Of a stretch of DNA of 37,098 bases, positions 9,122-16,850 are shown piece after piece. Below the pieces are notes generated by a model. That model saw only the letters and a list, made by a program, of their open reading frames with translations. It was not told the DNA's origin and ran no database searches. Numbering within the stretch: position 1 is the first letter of the stretch; every line of letters starts with the position of its first letter. The stretch comes from Mycobacterium sp. (GTDB lineage Bacteria > Actinomycetota > Actinomycetes > Mycobacteriales > Mycobacteriaceae). The DNA lies in assembly GCA_031292665.1 (NCBI GenBank), contig JARLGR010000212.1:1-37098 (forward strand), in the 5' to 3' direction. A program made the translations under genes and the position numbers.

Positions 9122-10420
9122 ATGAAAATTTCACTGTTCTACGAGTTCCCCCTGCCCCGGCCTTGGGCGCCCGACGACGAGCGGACCTTGTTCCAAGACG
9201 GCATGGACGAGATCGAGGCCGCAGACAAGGCCGGATTCTCCACCGTCTGGCTCACCGAGCACCACTTCCTGGAGGAGTACTGTCATTCCACGGCGCCGGA
9301 GATCATCTTGGCCGCGGCCAGCCAGCGAACCAAGAACATCCGCTTGGGATTCGGCATCATGCACCTACTGCCGTCGGTCAATCACGCCGCCCGGGCGGCC
9401 GAACGGGTCGCCACCATCGACCTACTCTCCAACGGCCGCGTCGAGTTCGGCACCGGGGAAGGATCCTCTATCGGTGAGCTCGGCGGATTCGAAGTCGACC
9501 CCGCCGACAAGCGCGCACAGTGGGAAGAGTCCCTCGAGGTCGCGATCCGGTGCATGACCGAAGAGCCGTTCACGGGCTTTGATGGTGAGTACTACAAGAT
9601 GCCGCCCCGCAACGTCGTTCCCAAGCCGCTGCAAAAGCCGCATCCGCCGGTCTGGGTCGCCTGCACGCGACCGGCCAGCGTGCAGATGGCCGCCCAAAAA
9701 TGCATTGGCGCTCTGAGTTTCGCCTACACCGGGCCCGGACCGCTCACCGAACGGGTTAACGGCTACTACAAAGAATTCGAAGAGAGCGGTGTTCCAGTCA
9801 CGCCGCGGATCAACCCGAACATCCTGGCCGTCGGCGGCGATCTGTCGATGATGGTCGCCAAATCCGACGAGCAGGCAGTCGAGCGCCTCGGAAAGGGTGG
9901 CGGATTCTTCTCGTTCGGAATCATGCACTACTACCTGACCGGGCAGCACACCCCTGGGCGGACCGGAGTGTGGAAGCGCTATCTGGAAGAGGTCGACAAG
10001 GACCCGACGCTGGCCTATGGCCCGGGACGCGGCGCGATCGGATCGCCGGCCACCGTGCGCGAATTCCTGCGTGGCTACGAAGAAAGCGGGGTCGACGAAC
10101 TGATTCTGCTGCTCAATCCGCGTTGCCACGAGGGCACCATGGAATCCATCGAACTGATGGGTAAACAGGTGCTTCCCGAATTCATCGAGCGCGACGCAAA
10201 GGCACTGGCCGACAAAGCCAAGCGGCTCGAGCCGACCATCGAGAGGGTCGAGGCGCGCCGTCCGGATTCGACCGCACCGCAATTCGACGAGAACTACTCC
10301 TACGGCGGACTGCCCACCGGCCGCGACAAGTTCACCGCCACCGAGATCCCCGAGGCCATGGCGGAAATGAACCAGGGCCGAGTCGAGGCGGCGCGGCGTC
10401 TCAAGGAGCAGGCTCAGTGA
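9122..10420 (+). CDS. LLM-class (luciferase-like) flavin-dependent oxidoreductase
   Basis: A 432-residue bacterial-luciferase-fold protein. Diagnostic segments are AGFSTVWLTEHHF near residue 38, the strand RLGFGIMHL, the helix HAARAAERVATIDLLSNGRVEFGTGEG, and VVPKPLQKPHPPVWVA. The family uses reduced FMN (or F420 in some branches) for monooxygenation, including Baeyer-Villiger-type and ring-opening reactions. A GAGAGG ribosome-binding site precedes the ATG. The gene sits 18 bases after the KstD-like gene in the same operon. The last 80 or so residues are charged and go beyond the core barrel. The flavin and the substrate cannot be decided from sequence; no dedicated flavin reductase is visible in the operon. 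Confidence 0.85.
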   Translation: MKISLFYEFPLPRPWAPDDERTLFQDGMDEIEAADKAGFSTVWLTEHHFLEEYCHSTAPEIILAAASQRTKNIRLGFGIMHLLPSVNHAARAAERVATIDLLSNGRVEFGTGEGSSIGELGGFEVDPADKRAQWEESLEVAIRCMTEEPFTGFDGEYYKMPPRNVVPKPLQKPHPPVWVACTRPASVQMAAQKCIGALSFAYTGPGPLTERVNGYYKEFEESGVPVTPRINPNILAVGGDLSMMVAKSDEQAVERLGKGGGFFSFGIMHYYLTGQHTPGRTGVWKRYLEEVDKDPTLAYGPGRGAIGSPATVREFLRGYEESGVDELILLLNPRCHEGTMESIELMGKQVLPEFIERDAKALADKAKRLEPTIERVEARRPDSTAPQFDENYSYGGLPTGRDKFTATEIPEAMAEMNQGRVEAARRLKEQAQ

Positions 10421-10454
10421 TCGCCGGAAGTCCGTAGATCTCTTGGGAAAAGCG

Positions 10455-11282
10455 GTGGTAGGACTCGATGAGCTGTGGCGTTACGACGGGCGCCGCGCGG
10501 TGGTGACCGGATGCGCGTCGGGCATCGGTGAGCACGTGGTACGCCAGCTCACCGGGCTCGGTGCCGACGTCGTCGGGCTCGACAAGCGCCGGCCGGCCTT
10601 CGAGCCTGCGGAGTTCCACGAGGTCGACCTCGCCGACCCGGCCTCGATCGAGTCCGCGGTCGTGGCTGTCGGCGGGCGGGTCGACGCGTTGTTCAATGTC
10701 GCCGGTGTCTCGTCGGGTATCGGCAACCCGCCGCGCGTCGTTACGATCAACTTCCTGGGCATGCGGCATTTCACCGAGGGGCTGATTCCCAAAATGGCCA
10801 GGGGTTCGGCGATCGTGAGCGTGTCCTCGCTGGCGGCGGCCGGCTTCCGCGACCATCTAAGGTCGGTGGCGCCGTTGCTGCACACCGCCTCGATGCGTGA
10901 GGGGATCGAGTGGTGCCATAGCCATCCCGACCAGCTGGCCGGAGGCGGGTACGAACTGTCCAAGGAAGCGATCATCCTGTACACGATGCAAAGTGCCGCC
11001 CGTCTCGGCGTGCGCGGCATTCGAATCAACTGCACCGGTCCGGGAGTCACTGAAACACCGATCCTCGACCAGCTGCGGACGGCCTATGGGCAAAGTTTCC
11101 TCGACGCCATACCGAAGCCGTTGGGTCGGGTCTCCGATCCCGCCGAGCAGGCTTCGGTGCTGCTCTTCCTGAATAGTCGCGCGGCCAGCTATATTTCGGG
11201 TCAGGTCGTGTGGGTCGACGGTGGAAACGTCGGTGCCGCGATCGCCCGTGAGCTCGAGGAAGGAGCCCCGTGGCCAGCCTGA
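10455..11282 (+). CDS. Short-chain dehydrogenase, 3-alpha-HSD/coniferyl-alcohol dehydrogenase-like subgroup
   Basis: A 275-residue SDR. The cofactor motif is TGCASGIG near residue 18, the NAG-equivalent is NVAG, the catalytic Ser is in VSSLA, and the YxxxK pair is YELSK. The short core, the segment NFLGMRHFTEGLIPKMA, and the insertion with two His between the Ser and Tyr motifs resemble the subgroup that holds 3-alpha-hydroxysteroid and coniferyl-alcohol dehydrogenases. The enzyme should interconvert a hydroxyl and a carbonyl using NAD(P). The GTG at 10455 was chosen; a TTG at 10443 would add four residues, and neither has a strong ribosome-binding site. It overlaps the cyclase gene by 13 bases, so it belongs to the mhp-like operon. 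Confidence 0.85.
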   Translation: MVGLDELWRYDGRRAVVTGCASGIGEHVVRQLTGLGADVVGLDKRRPAFEPAEFHEVDLADPASIESAVVAVGGRVDALFNVAGVSSGIGNPPRVVTINFLGMRHFTEGLIPKMARGSAIVSVSSLAAAGFRDHLRSVAPLLHTASMREGIEWCHSHPDQLAGGGYELSKEAIILYTMQSAARLGVRGIRINCTGPGVTETPILDQLRTAYGQSFLDAIPKPLGRVSDPAEQASVLLFLNSRAASYISGQVVWVDGGNVGAAIARELEEGAPWPA

Positions 11283-12259
11283 CCGACTTTCACCGGATTG
11301 CTCGCGACGTGTGCAACTGGGGGCGGTGGGGAGCTGACGACGAGCTCGGCACGCTGAACTTCATCACCTCCGACAAAGTGGCCCAAGCCGCCGGCTTGGT
11401 GCGCCACGGCAAAATATTTCCGCTCGGCGTGGACTTTGGCTCCTCGGGACCGCAGGGCGAGTTCGGATTTCGGCACAACCCCATACACGTGATGACCGTG
11501 GACGGTGGCGATGCGAACACCCTGGCGCAGTACGGGCCCACGTGGACGCAAAACCCGACGGCGCAGCAGATCGGTGGCTACCTGGTCGACAACCCATTCC
11601 GCTTCAACGACGACATGATCATCATGCCGTTACAGGCGGCCAGCCAGTGGGATGCGCTGTCTCACGTCTACTACGAAGACAAGCTGTACAACGGCTTCCC
11701 GGCCGGCTCGGTGACCAGCCTGGGTGCGTACCACTGCGGTATCGAGAAAGTTGACGTCAAGGGCATCGTCTCGCGCGGTGTGCTGCTCGACCTGGTTCGC
11801 TATCGTGGCGCGGAAGTCTTCTTGGAACAGGGAAATCCGATCACTCCGGAAGAACTCGATGACGTCGTCCGCGCGCAGGGCGTGACGGTCGGACGTGGCG
11901 ACATCGTGCTGATCCGGACCGGCTGGTGGACAAGGTTTCTGCAGACCGGAGACAAGACCGAACCCTATTCCGGGCTGGACTGGCGTTGCGCGTCGTGGCT
12001 ACACGATCACGAGATCGCAGCGGTCGCCGCTGACAACCTTCAGGTCGAGGACCTGGTCTCCGGTGTCGAGGGCGTGTTTTTGCCCCTGCACCTGCTGTGC
12101 CTGCGCGACATGGGAATGATCTTCGGCGAGTACTGGGACCTGACCGCGCTGGCAGCCGATTGCGCCGCCGACGGCGTCTACGAGTTCCAACTTGTCGCGC
12201 CGCCCCTGAGATTCGTTGGCGCCGTGGGCTCACCGGTGAATCCGATCGCGATGAAATAG
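11270..12259 (+). CDS. Cyclase family (kynurenine formamidase-like) hydrolase
   Basis: A 329-residue protein of the cyclase/KynB-like metal hydrolase family. The usual HxGTHxDxxxH metal signature appears in the altered form AASQWDALSHVYY near residue 125, which keeps the Asp and the final His but has Ser-Gln-Trp where Gly-Thr-His is common. Later segments ALSHV, GRGDIVLIRTGWW and DWRCASWLHDHEIAAVAADN are typical of the longer branch of the family. Members hydrolyse amide or cyclic C-C/ester bonds. The GTG start has a strong GAGGAAGGAG upstream and lies inside the end of the SDR gene. In this operon it may open a cyclic dione or lactone, which is inference. Confidence 0.85.
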   Translation: MASLTDFHRIARDVCNWGRWGADDELGTLNFITSDKVAQAAGLVRHGKIFPLGVDFGSSGPQGEFGFRHNPIHVMTVDGGDANTLAQYGPTWTQNPTAQQIGGYLVDNPFRFNDDMIIMPLQAASQWDALSHVYYEDKLYNGFPAGSVTSLGAYHCGIEKVDVKGIVSRGVLLDLVRYRGAEVFLEQGNPITPEELDDVVRAQGVTVGRGDIVLIRTGWWTRFLQTGDKTEPYSGLDWRCASWLHDHEIAAVAADNLQVEDLVSGVEGVFLPLHLLCLRDMGMIFGEYWDLTALAADCAADGVYEFQLVAPPLRFVGAVGSPVNPIAMK

Positions 12260-12271
12260 AAAAGGCGGGCG

Positions 12272-13105
12272 ATGGAGATCCGTCGTAAGACGATACCGAT
12301 CGACGGCCTGGTCACCAGTTATCTGGAAGCGGGCGCGGGTGACGCGGTCGTCCTGCTGCACGGCGGCGAATTCGGCGGCAGCGCCGAGCTGGGCTGGGAG
12401 CGCAACATCGCCGCCCTCGCCGCCCACTACCGGGTGCTGGCACCGGACCAGCTGGGATTCGGGCAATCGGCGAAGGTCATCGACTTCGTCGACGGGCGCG
12501 GGATGCGGATCAGACACGCGGCGCGCTTTTGTGAAGTGCTTGGCATTGACGCGGCGCATTTTGTCGGTAATTCCATGGGCGCCATCAATCTGCTCACCGA
12601 CGCCACGTCCGATGCACCCCTGCTCCCGATCCGCAGCCTGGTGGTCATCTGCGGGGGCGGCGAGATCCAGCAGAACCGGCACTTCGAGGCGCTGCAGCAA
12701 TACGACGCAACCCTGCCGGCGATGCGGCGCATTGTCGAGGCGCTGTTCCACGACCCAGCGTTTCCGGCCGACGACGACTACGTGCGGCGGCGCTACGAGT
12801 CCAGCACCGCGCCGGGCGCGTGGGAAGCTTTGGCAGCGGCGCGATTTCGGCGCCCCGGTGCCGCAGCCTCCGCCGCCGCGTCGAGCGCCCGACGGTACGA
12901 ACGCATTCACGTCCCTACCCTCGTCGTCGAAGGCGGGGACGATAAACTCCTACCGCCCGGCTGGGCCGGCCAGATCGCCAGGCAGATCGGCGGCGCCCGC
13001 TCGATGGTGGTCGGCGACGCCGGACACTGCCCGCAGATCGAGCAGTCCGCGGCGGTCAACGACCTGCTGCTGGACTTCTTGGCAGGAGCCGGTCAGAAGA
13101 CGTAG
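12272..13105 (+). CDS. Alpha/beta hydrolase, second copy, last gene of the mhp-like operon
   Basis: A 277-residue alpha/beta hydrolase. The nucleophile is Ser101 in GNSMG, the same elbow as classical meta-cleavage product hydrolases (MhpC/BphD type). The acid is in GGDDKLLPP and the His in DAGHCPQIEQ. The oxyanion segment is LHGGEFGG. It follows the cyclase gene by 12 bases, with AAAGGCGGG before the ATG. Since the first hydrolase of the operon has GESLG at the elbow, this copy looks closer to the C-C hydrolases, and either could handle the ring-cleavage product. It ends a few bases from, and overlaps by 13 bases, the convergent multicopper oxidase remnant. Confidence 0.85.
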   Translation: MEIRRKTIPIDGLVTSYLEAGAGDAVVLLHGGEFGGSAELGWERNIAALAAHYRVLAPDQLGFGQSAKVIDFVDGRGMRIRHAARFCEVLGIDAAHFVGNSMGAINLLTDATSDAPLLPIRSLVVICGGGEIQQNRHFEALQQYDATLPAMRRIVEALFHDPAFPADDDYVRRRYESSTAPGAWEALAAARFRRPGAAASAAASSARRYERIHVPTLVVEGGDDKLLPPGWAGQIARQIGGARSMVVGDAGHCPQIEQSAAVNDLLLDFLAGAGQKT

Positions 13106-13493
13106 TTGAGCAGGGTCTGCATCCCGGCGAACTGATGGCAAGTGTTGTGGCAGTGCATGACCCACGTGCCGGGATTGTCGGCGACGAGGACGGCGTCGAT
13201 ATTCTGTTTGGGCAGCACGATCACGGTGTCCTTGCGGGCGCCGGGGTTGCCGTCGGCGTTGATCAGCTGGAATGTGTTTCCGTGTAGGTGAATTGGGGCT
13301 TTCTCGGCGGCGGCGATGGCAGCGGACATTTGGGCACTCGCGGAGGGTGAGGGTTTTCGTTTGGCTGCACGCCGCCAGCGCAAATCCACCGGCCGCTGCA
13401 ATGACCCCCCTGGTGAGCTGTGTTCCATCCAGGGGGACGCCCGCTACGGGTGGCACTGGCATCGACCGCTCCTCGTCTTCTCGTTGGGGTCAT
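13093..13493 (-). pseudogene. mmcO: Remnant of MmcO-like multicopper oxidase (internal deletion plus frameshifts)
   Basis: The last 67 codons (13093-13296) encode an intact C-terminal multicopper oxidase end: HLHGNTFQL, GARKDTVIVLPKQ, and the type-1/type-3 copper motif HCHNTCHQFAGMQ. They closely match the C-terminus of mycobacterial MmcO. Upstream, in the same frame, MSAAIAAAEKA resembles the segment just after the signal region of MmcO and runs straight into PIHLHG, so roughly three quarters of a protein of about 500 residues has been deleted. Further upstream, in another frame, is a lipoprotein-like signal LTRGVIAAAGGFALAACS, and in a third frame the possible original start MTPTRRRG. At least two frameshifts plus the deletion make it non-functional. 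Confidence 0.85.
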
Positions 13494-13645
13494 GATGGTG
13501 CCGCCGCTGATGATTAGGGCGAACCGCTCCGCTAGGAACCCGGACCGCTGCAAACGCTATCAGCCGAAGACGCCGCCGGCGCGCCTCTCGGCGCCGACGC
13601 GGCGTACCCCTAAAGGGCACGAAGCCCCAGCCCGCGGTCGCGCTC

Positions 13646-13663
13646 AAATCAACTGCTTGACTT
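13646..13663. promoter_or_regulatory. Palindromic operator 1 of the TetR at 14661
   Basis: The sequence fits AAnTCAAnnnnTTGAnTT exactly, an 18-base interrupted palindrome. The same palindrome, with identical arms and spacer length, lies before the TetR gene at 14615-14632. Here it ends 30 bases before the SDR start at 13693. Such paired sites are typical of a TetR repressor controlling itself and a neighbour. Confidence 0.7.
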
Positions 13664-13686
13664 AAGACGTGCGGCGCCGATTAACT
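13657..13686 (+). promoter_or_regulatory. Possible promoter of the SDR gene, overlapping operator 1
   Basis: TTGACT at 13657-13662 resembles a -35 hexamer and is part of the palindrome. TTAACT at 13681-13686, 18 bases on, is a weak -10. Transcription would then begin close to the GTG at 13690/13693, and no ribosome-binding site is present, so the mRNA may be leaderless, which is common in mycobacteria. A repressor on the palindrome would block this promoter. Confidence 0.4.
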
Positions 13687-13692
13687 CGTGTG

Positions 13693-14511
13693 GTGAGCGA
13701 TCTTGTCGGCAAAGTGGCCATCGTTACCGGCGGCGCGTCGGGCATCGGCCGTGCCACGGTGGAGCGGTTCGTGGCCGAGGGCGCGCGGGTTGTCATAGCC
13801 GACGTCCAGCCGGACAGCGGGGCAGAGCTGTCCGCCGCCCTGGGCCCCGACACCTTCTTCCATCGGACGGATGTCTCGGATCCCGAACAGGTCGGGGCGC
13901 TGGTGACGATCGCCGTCGAACGATTTGGCGGTCTGCACGTGATGGTCAACAACGCCGGCGTCTCGGGCACCATGCACCGGCGGTTCCTGGACGACGATCT
14001 GGCCGATTTCGACCGCGTCATGCGGGTCAACGTCCTGGGCGTGATGGCGGGTACCCGAGATGCCGCTCGGCACATGGCCACCAATGGCGGGGGATCGATC
14101 ATCAACATGACCTCGATCGGCGGAATTCAGGCCGGCGGCGGGGTGATGACGTACCGGGCGTCCAAGGCGGCGGTCATTCAGTTCACCAAATCCGCCGCAA
14201 TTGAATTGGCGCACTACGAGATTCGGGTCAACGCCATTGCTCCGGGCAACATCCCCACGCCTTTCGTGGCGTCCTCCGCTTCCCACATGGATCGGGAGCA
14301 GATCGAGCGGTACGAGGCGAAGATCCGCGAGACGATGCGCGCCGACCGGCCGCTGAAACGCGAAGGCACACCCCACGACGTCGCCGAGGCGGCGCTTTAT
14401 TTCGCCGGCGAGCGATCGAGGTACGTCACCGGAACGGTGCTGCCGGTGGACGGTGGGGTGGTCGCGGGCAAGCCGATCCGTCGCCGGAGTGAGTCACGGC
14501 AGAGTGACTGA
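13693..14511 (+). CDS. Short-chain dehydrogenase/reductase
   Basis: A 272-residue classical SDR. Cofactor motif TGGASGIG, DVxD-like segment RTDVSD, NNAG, catalytic Ser in NMTSIGG, YRASK as YxxxK, and the C-terminal PVDGG. An Asp after the second strand (IADVQ) favours NAD+ over NADP+. The function is hydroxyl/carbonyl interconversion on an unknown substrate. I chose the GTG at 13693, which places the protein start just before LVGKVAIVTGG; earlier GTG codons at 13669 and 13690 are possible. It stands alone between the operator and a terminator hairpin, so it is probably a single-gene unit controlled by the TetR at 14661. Confidence 0.88.
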   Translation: MSDLVGKVAIVTGGASGIGRATVERFVAEGARVVIADVQPDSGAELSAALGPDTFFHRTDVSDPEQVGALVTIAVERFGGLHVMVNNAGVSGTMHRRFLDDDLADFDRVMRVNVLGVMAGTRDAARHMATNGGGSIINMTSIGGIQAGGGVMTYRASKAAVIQFTKSAAIELAHYEIRVNAIAPGNIPTPFVASSASHMDREQIERYEAKIRETMRADRPLKREGTPHDVAEAALYFAGERSRYVTGTVLPVDGGVVAGKPIRRRSESRQSD

Positions 14512-14532
14512 CGAGGCCCGTTCGGGCCTCGT
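14511..14532 (+). terminator. Strong hairpin after the SDR gene
   Basis: ACGAGGCCC and GGGCCTCGT form a perfect 9-bp stem with the 4-base loop GTTC, beginning at the last base of the SDR stop codon. There is no run of T after it. Such stem-only terminators are usual in mycobacteria. It separates the SDR unit from the TetR operon. Confidence 0.7.
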
Positions 14533-14612
14533 CCGCGGGATGGCCCGGCGCGTGGGCTCGGGCGAGGGACCTTTGTCACCCGTCTGCTTTCGGGCAACCC
14601 CTTCCCTATGAT

Positions 14613-14634
14613 TTAAATCAATCGCTTGACTTAA
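14613..14634. promoter_or_regulatory. Palindromic operator 2, before the TetR gene
   Basis: The core 14615-14632 fits AAnTCAAnnnnTTGAnTT, and here the arms extend two more bases each side (TT before, AA after), giving 9 matched positions per arm. It ends 28 bases before the ATG of the TetR gene and contains TTGACT, a possible -35. It implies autoregulation of the TetR-ferredoxin-P450 operon. Confidence 0.7.
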
Positions 14635-14660
14635 TCTCCTCTGCGCGGTTGACTGGCGAA

Positions 14661-15338
14661 ATGACCGCAGCCGGCAGGGCCGTTCGCACCGAGCGGGCCA
14701 GCTCCACCCAAGAGGCGATCCTGGTGGCTGCCGAGCGGCTCTACGCGGAGCACGGCATGTTCGCCGTATCGAACCGCCAGGTCAGCGAGGCCGCCGGGCA
14801 GGGCAACAACGCGGCGGTGGGCTACCACTTCGGCACCAAAGCCGACCTGGTGCGCGCCATCGAGGAGAAGCATCGTTGGCCCGTCGAGCAGCTTCGCGAG
14901 CAGATGGTGGCCGAGTTGCTGAAGTCGGGTCGCCAAACAGGACAAGCCCCCACTTTGCGCGACTGGGTCGCCTGCTTGGTCCGCCCCCTCACCGACCACC
15001 TGGAGCACCTGGGCAATCCCACGTGGTATGCGCGATTCGCGGCGCAGGCGATGACCGATCCGGCCTACTACAACATCGTCGTCAAGGGTGCCCTCAGCTC
15101 GCCTTCGCTGGTTCAGGTTGTCGAGGGCGTTAACCGGTGCCTGCCCGACCTGCCGGCCGAAGTGCACTTCGAACGCAACATTATGGCCCGCAACCTCTTA
15201 ATGCATACCTGCGCCGATCGCGAACGTGCGCTCGCGGCAGGCGCATCGCTGTCCCACCGTTCCTGGCGGGCTGCCGCATCCGGCCTCATCGACGCTGTCG
15301 TGGGCCTGTGGTTGGCGCCCGTGACGCCGAACGAGTAG
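14661..15338 (+). CDS. TetR-family transcriptional regulator
   Basis: A 225-residue TetR protein. The N-terminal DNA-binding domain (about residues 13-62) has AILVAAERLYAEHG for helix 1 and the HTH QVSEAAGQGNNAAVGYHFGTKADLVRAI. The rest is a helical ligand-binding domain with several aromatic residues. The ATG at 14661 was preferred to a TTG at 14649 because it gives the usual short lead before the HTH. The gene lies behind a 22-base palindrome that recurs before the SDR gene, and is followed after 11 bases by the ferredoxin gene, so it is likely an autoregulated first gene of the P450 operon, with a P450 substrate or product as ligand (inference). Confidence 0.9.
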   Translation: MTAAGRAVRTERASSTQEAILVAAERLYAEHGMFAVSNRQVSEAAGQGNNAAVGYHFGTKADLVRAIEEKHRWPVEQLREQMVAELLKSGRQTGQAPTLRDWVACLVRPLTDHLEHLGNPTWYARFAAQAMTDPAYYNIVVKGALSSPSLVQVVEGVNRCLPDLPAEVHFERNIMARNLLMHTCADRERALAAGASLSHRSWRAAASGLIDAVVGLWLAPVTPNE

Positions 15339-15349
15339 AGGGTCCGCAG

Positions 15350-15544
15350 ATGAAAGTGACTGTCGACCAGAATGTTTGCGCATCGTCGGGGAACTGCGTC
15401 CTGAATGCGCCCGAGGTGTTCGACCAGCGCGACGAGGACGGCGTCGTCGTCTTGCTCAATCCGAATCCACCGCCCGAGCAGGCCGAGGGCGCGCGGCGGG
15501 CAGCCGCGGCGTGCCCAGCGCTGGCCATTCACATCGAGGGATGA
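15350..15544 (+). CDS. Single-cluster ferredoxin, partner of the P450
   Basis: A 64-residue ferredoxin. Cysteines sit at residues 10 and 16 (CASSGNC) and in a late ACPALAI segment, giving C-x2-S-x2-C...CP. The usual second cysteine of a 4Fe-4S site is a serine, so a 3Fe-4S cluster is likely, as in many actinobacterial P450-linked ferredoxins. It passes single electrons from a ferredoxin reductase, not encoded here, to the P450 whose start codon lies one base after its stop. The ATG at 15350 follows AGAGGGTCCGC. Confidence 0.92.
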   Translation: MKVTVDQNVCASSGNCVLNAPEVFDQRDEDGVVVLLNPNPPPEQAEGARRAAAACPALAIHIEG

Positions 15545-15545
15545 A

Positions 15546-16799
15546 ATGTCGGAAGCACTGACCAGCACCGAAGTTTCGGCGACCAAGGCGGCCCCCGGGA
15601 TTCCGGAGTATCCGATGCCCAGGCGAGCGAGCTGTCCATTCGCCCCGCCACCGGATGTCATGTCACTGGCCGCGGCCGCGCCGCTGAGCAGAGTCCGGAT
15701 CTGGGACGGCAGCACGCCGTGGCTGGTGACGGGCTACGAGCAAGTGCGAGAGCTGTTCTCGGACTCGCGGGTCAGTGTGGACGACCGCCTGCCCGGTTTT
15801 CCGCACTGGAACGAGGGCATGTTATCCACGGTGCACAAACGTCCGCGATCGGTATTCACCGCCGATGGTGAAGAGCACACCCGTTTCCGGCGTATGTTGT
15901 CGAAGCCCTTCACGTTCAAGCGAGTAGAAGGCCTGCGGCCCGCCATCCAGCAGATCACCGACGACCACATCGACAAGATGCTGGCCGGGCCGCAGCCCGC
16001 GGACCTTGTCGCCGCCATCGCACTGCCGGTTCCGTCGCTGGTGATCAGCCAGTTGCTCGGGGTGCCGTACGAAGACGCCGAGATGTTCCAGCACCACGCC
16101 ACCGTCGGGCTCGCCCGCTATGCGACGGGTGAGGACACCGTTAAAGGCGCCATGAGCCTGAACAAATACCTTGCCCGGCTGGTCGAAGCCAAGTTGGAAA
16201 ACCCTTCCGAGGACGCCGTGTCCGACCTGGCCGAACGGGTCAAGGCCGGCGAGCTCAGCGTGAAGGAGGCCGCGCAGCTGGGCACCGGGCTGCTGATCGC
16301 CGGCCACGAGACGACCGCGAACATGATCGGGCTCGGAGTGCTCGCGCTGCTGGTAAACCCGGATCAGCTGGCGGTTCTGCGAGACGCCGACGATCCCAAG
16401 ATCATTGCCAGCGCCGTCGAGGAATTGCTGCGCTACCTCAGCATCATCCAGAACGGCCAGCGCCGAGTGGCGCTCGAAGACATTCACATCGCCGGAGAGA
16501 CCATCCGCGCCGGCGAGGGCATCATCATCGACCTCGCACCGGCGAACTGGGATCCGCAGGCCTTCGCCGAGCCGGACCGCCTATACCTGCATCGCTCGGG
16601 CGCCGACCGCAACGTCGCCTTCGGTTACGGCCGGCATCAGTGTGTGGGACAACAACTTGCGCGTGCTGAATTGCAAATCGTCTTCCACACCCTGTTCCGT
16701 CGCGTCCCGACGCTGGAGCTGGCCATCCCCCTCGAGGAGGTGCCGTTCAAGCACGACCGCCTCGCCTACGGCGTCTACGAACTTCCAGTGAAGTGGTAG
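15546..16799 (+). CDS. Cytochrome P450
   Basis: A 417-residue soluble bacterial P450. The I-helix oxygen-activation motif is IAGHETTAN, the K-helix ExxR is EELLR, and the heme loop is FGYGRHQCVGQQLARAEL, in which Cys is the axial ligand. The length and motifs are complete, so it should be active with the ferredoxin directly upstream. P450s in this setting hydroxylate a hydrophobic substrate and so could begin the pathway. The family number cannot be assigned without an alignment. The ATG at 15546 begins MSEAL. Confidence 0.93.
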   Translation: MSEALTSTEVSATKAAPGIPEYPMPRRASCPFAPPPDVMSLAAAAPLSRVRIWDGSTPWLVTGYEQVRELFSDSRVSVDDRLPGFPHWNEGMLSTVHKRPRSVFTADGEEHTRFRRMLSKPFTFKRVEGLRPAIQQITDDHIDKMLAGPQPADLVAAIALPVPSLVISQLLGVPYEDAEMFQHHATVGLARYATGEDTVKGAMSLNKYLARLVEAKLENPSEDAVSDLAERVKAGELSVKEAAQLGTGLLIAGHETTANMIGLGVLALLVNPDQLAVLRDADDPKIIASAVEELLRYLSIIQNGQRRVALEDIHIAGETIRAGEGIIIDLAPANWDPQAFAEPDRLYLHRSGADRNVAFGYGRHQCVGQQLARAELQIVFHTLFRRVPTLELAIPLEEVPFKHDRLAYGVYELPVKW

Positions 16800-16850
16800 G
16801 CCCCGGTAACCCGCCAATTTGAAGAAAATGCCGATCCGAATGGAGGGTCA

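Noticed and set aside
9122..10420. Assigning F420 as the cofactor of the luciferase-like protein
   Set aside because: FMN- and F420-dependent branches share the visible motifs, and nothing in the operon favours one.
13272..13665. Small plus-strand frames of 81 codons across the multicopper oxidase remnant
   Set aside because: No ribosome-binding site or family resemblance; the minus strand explains the sequence as a decayed gene.
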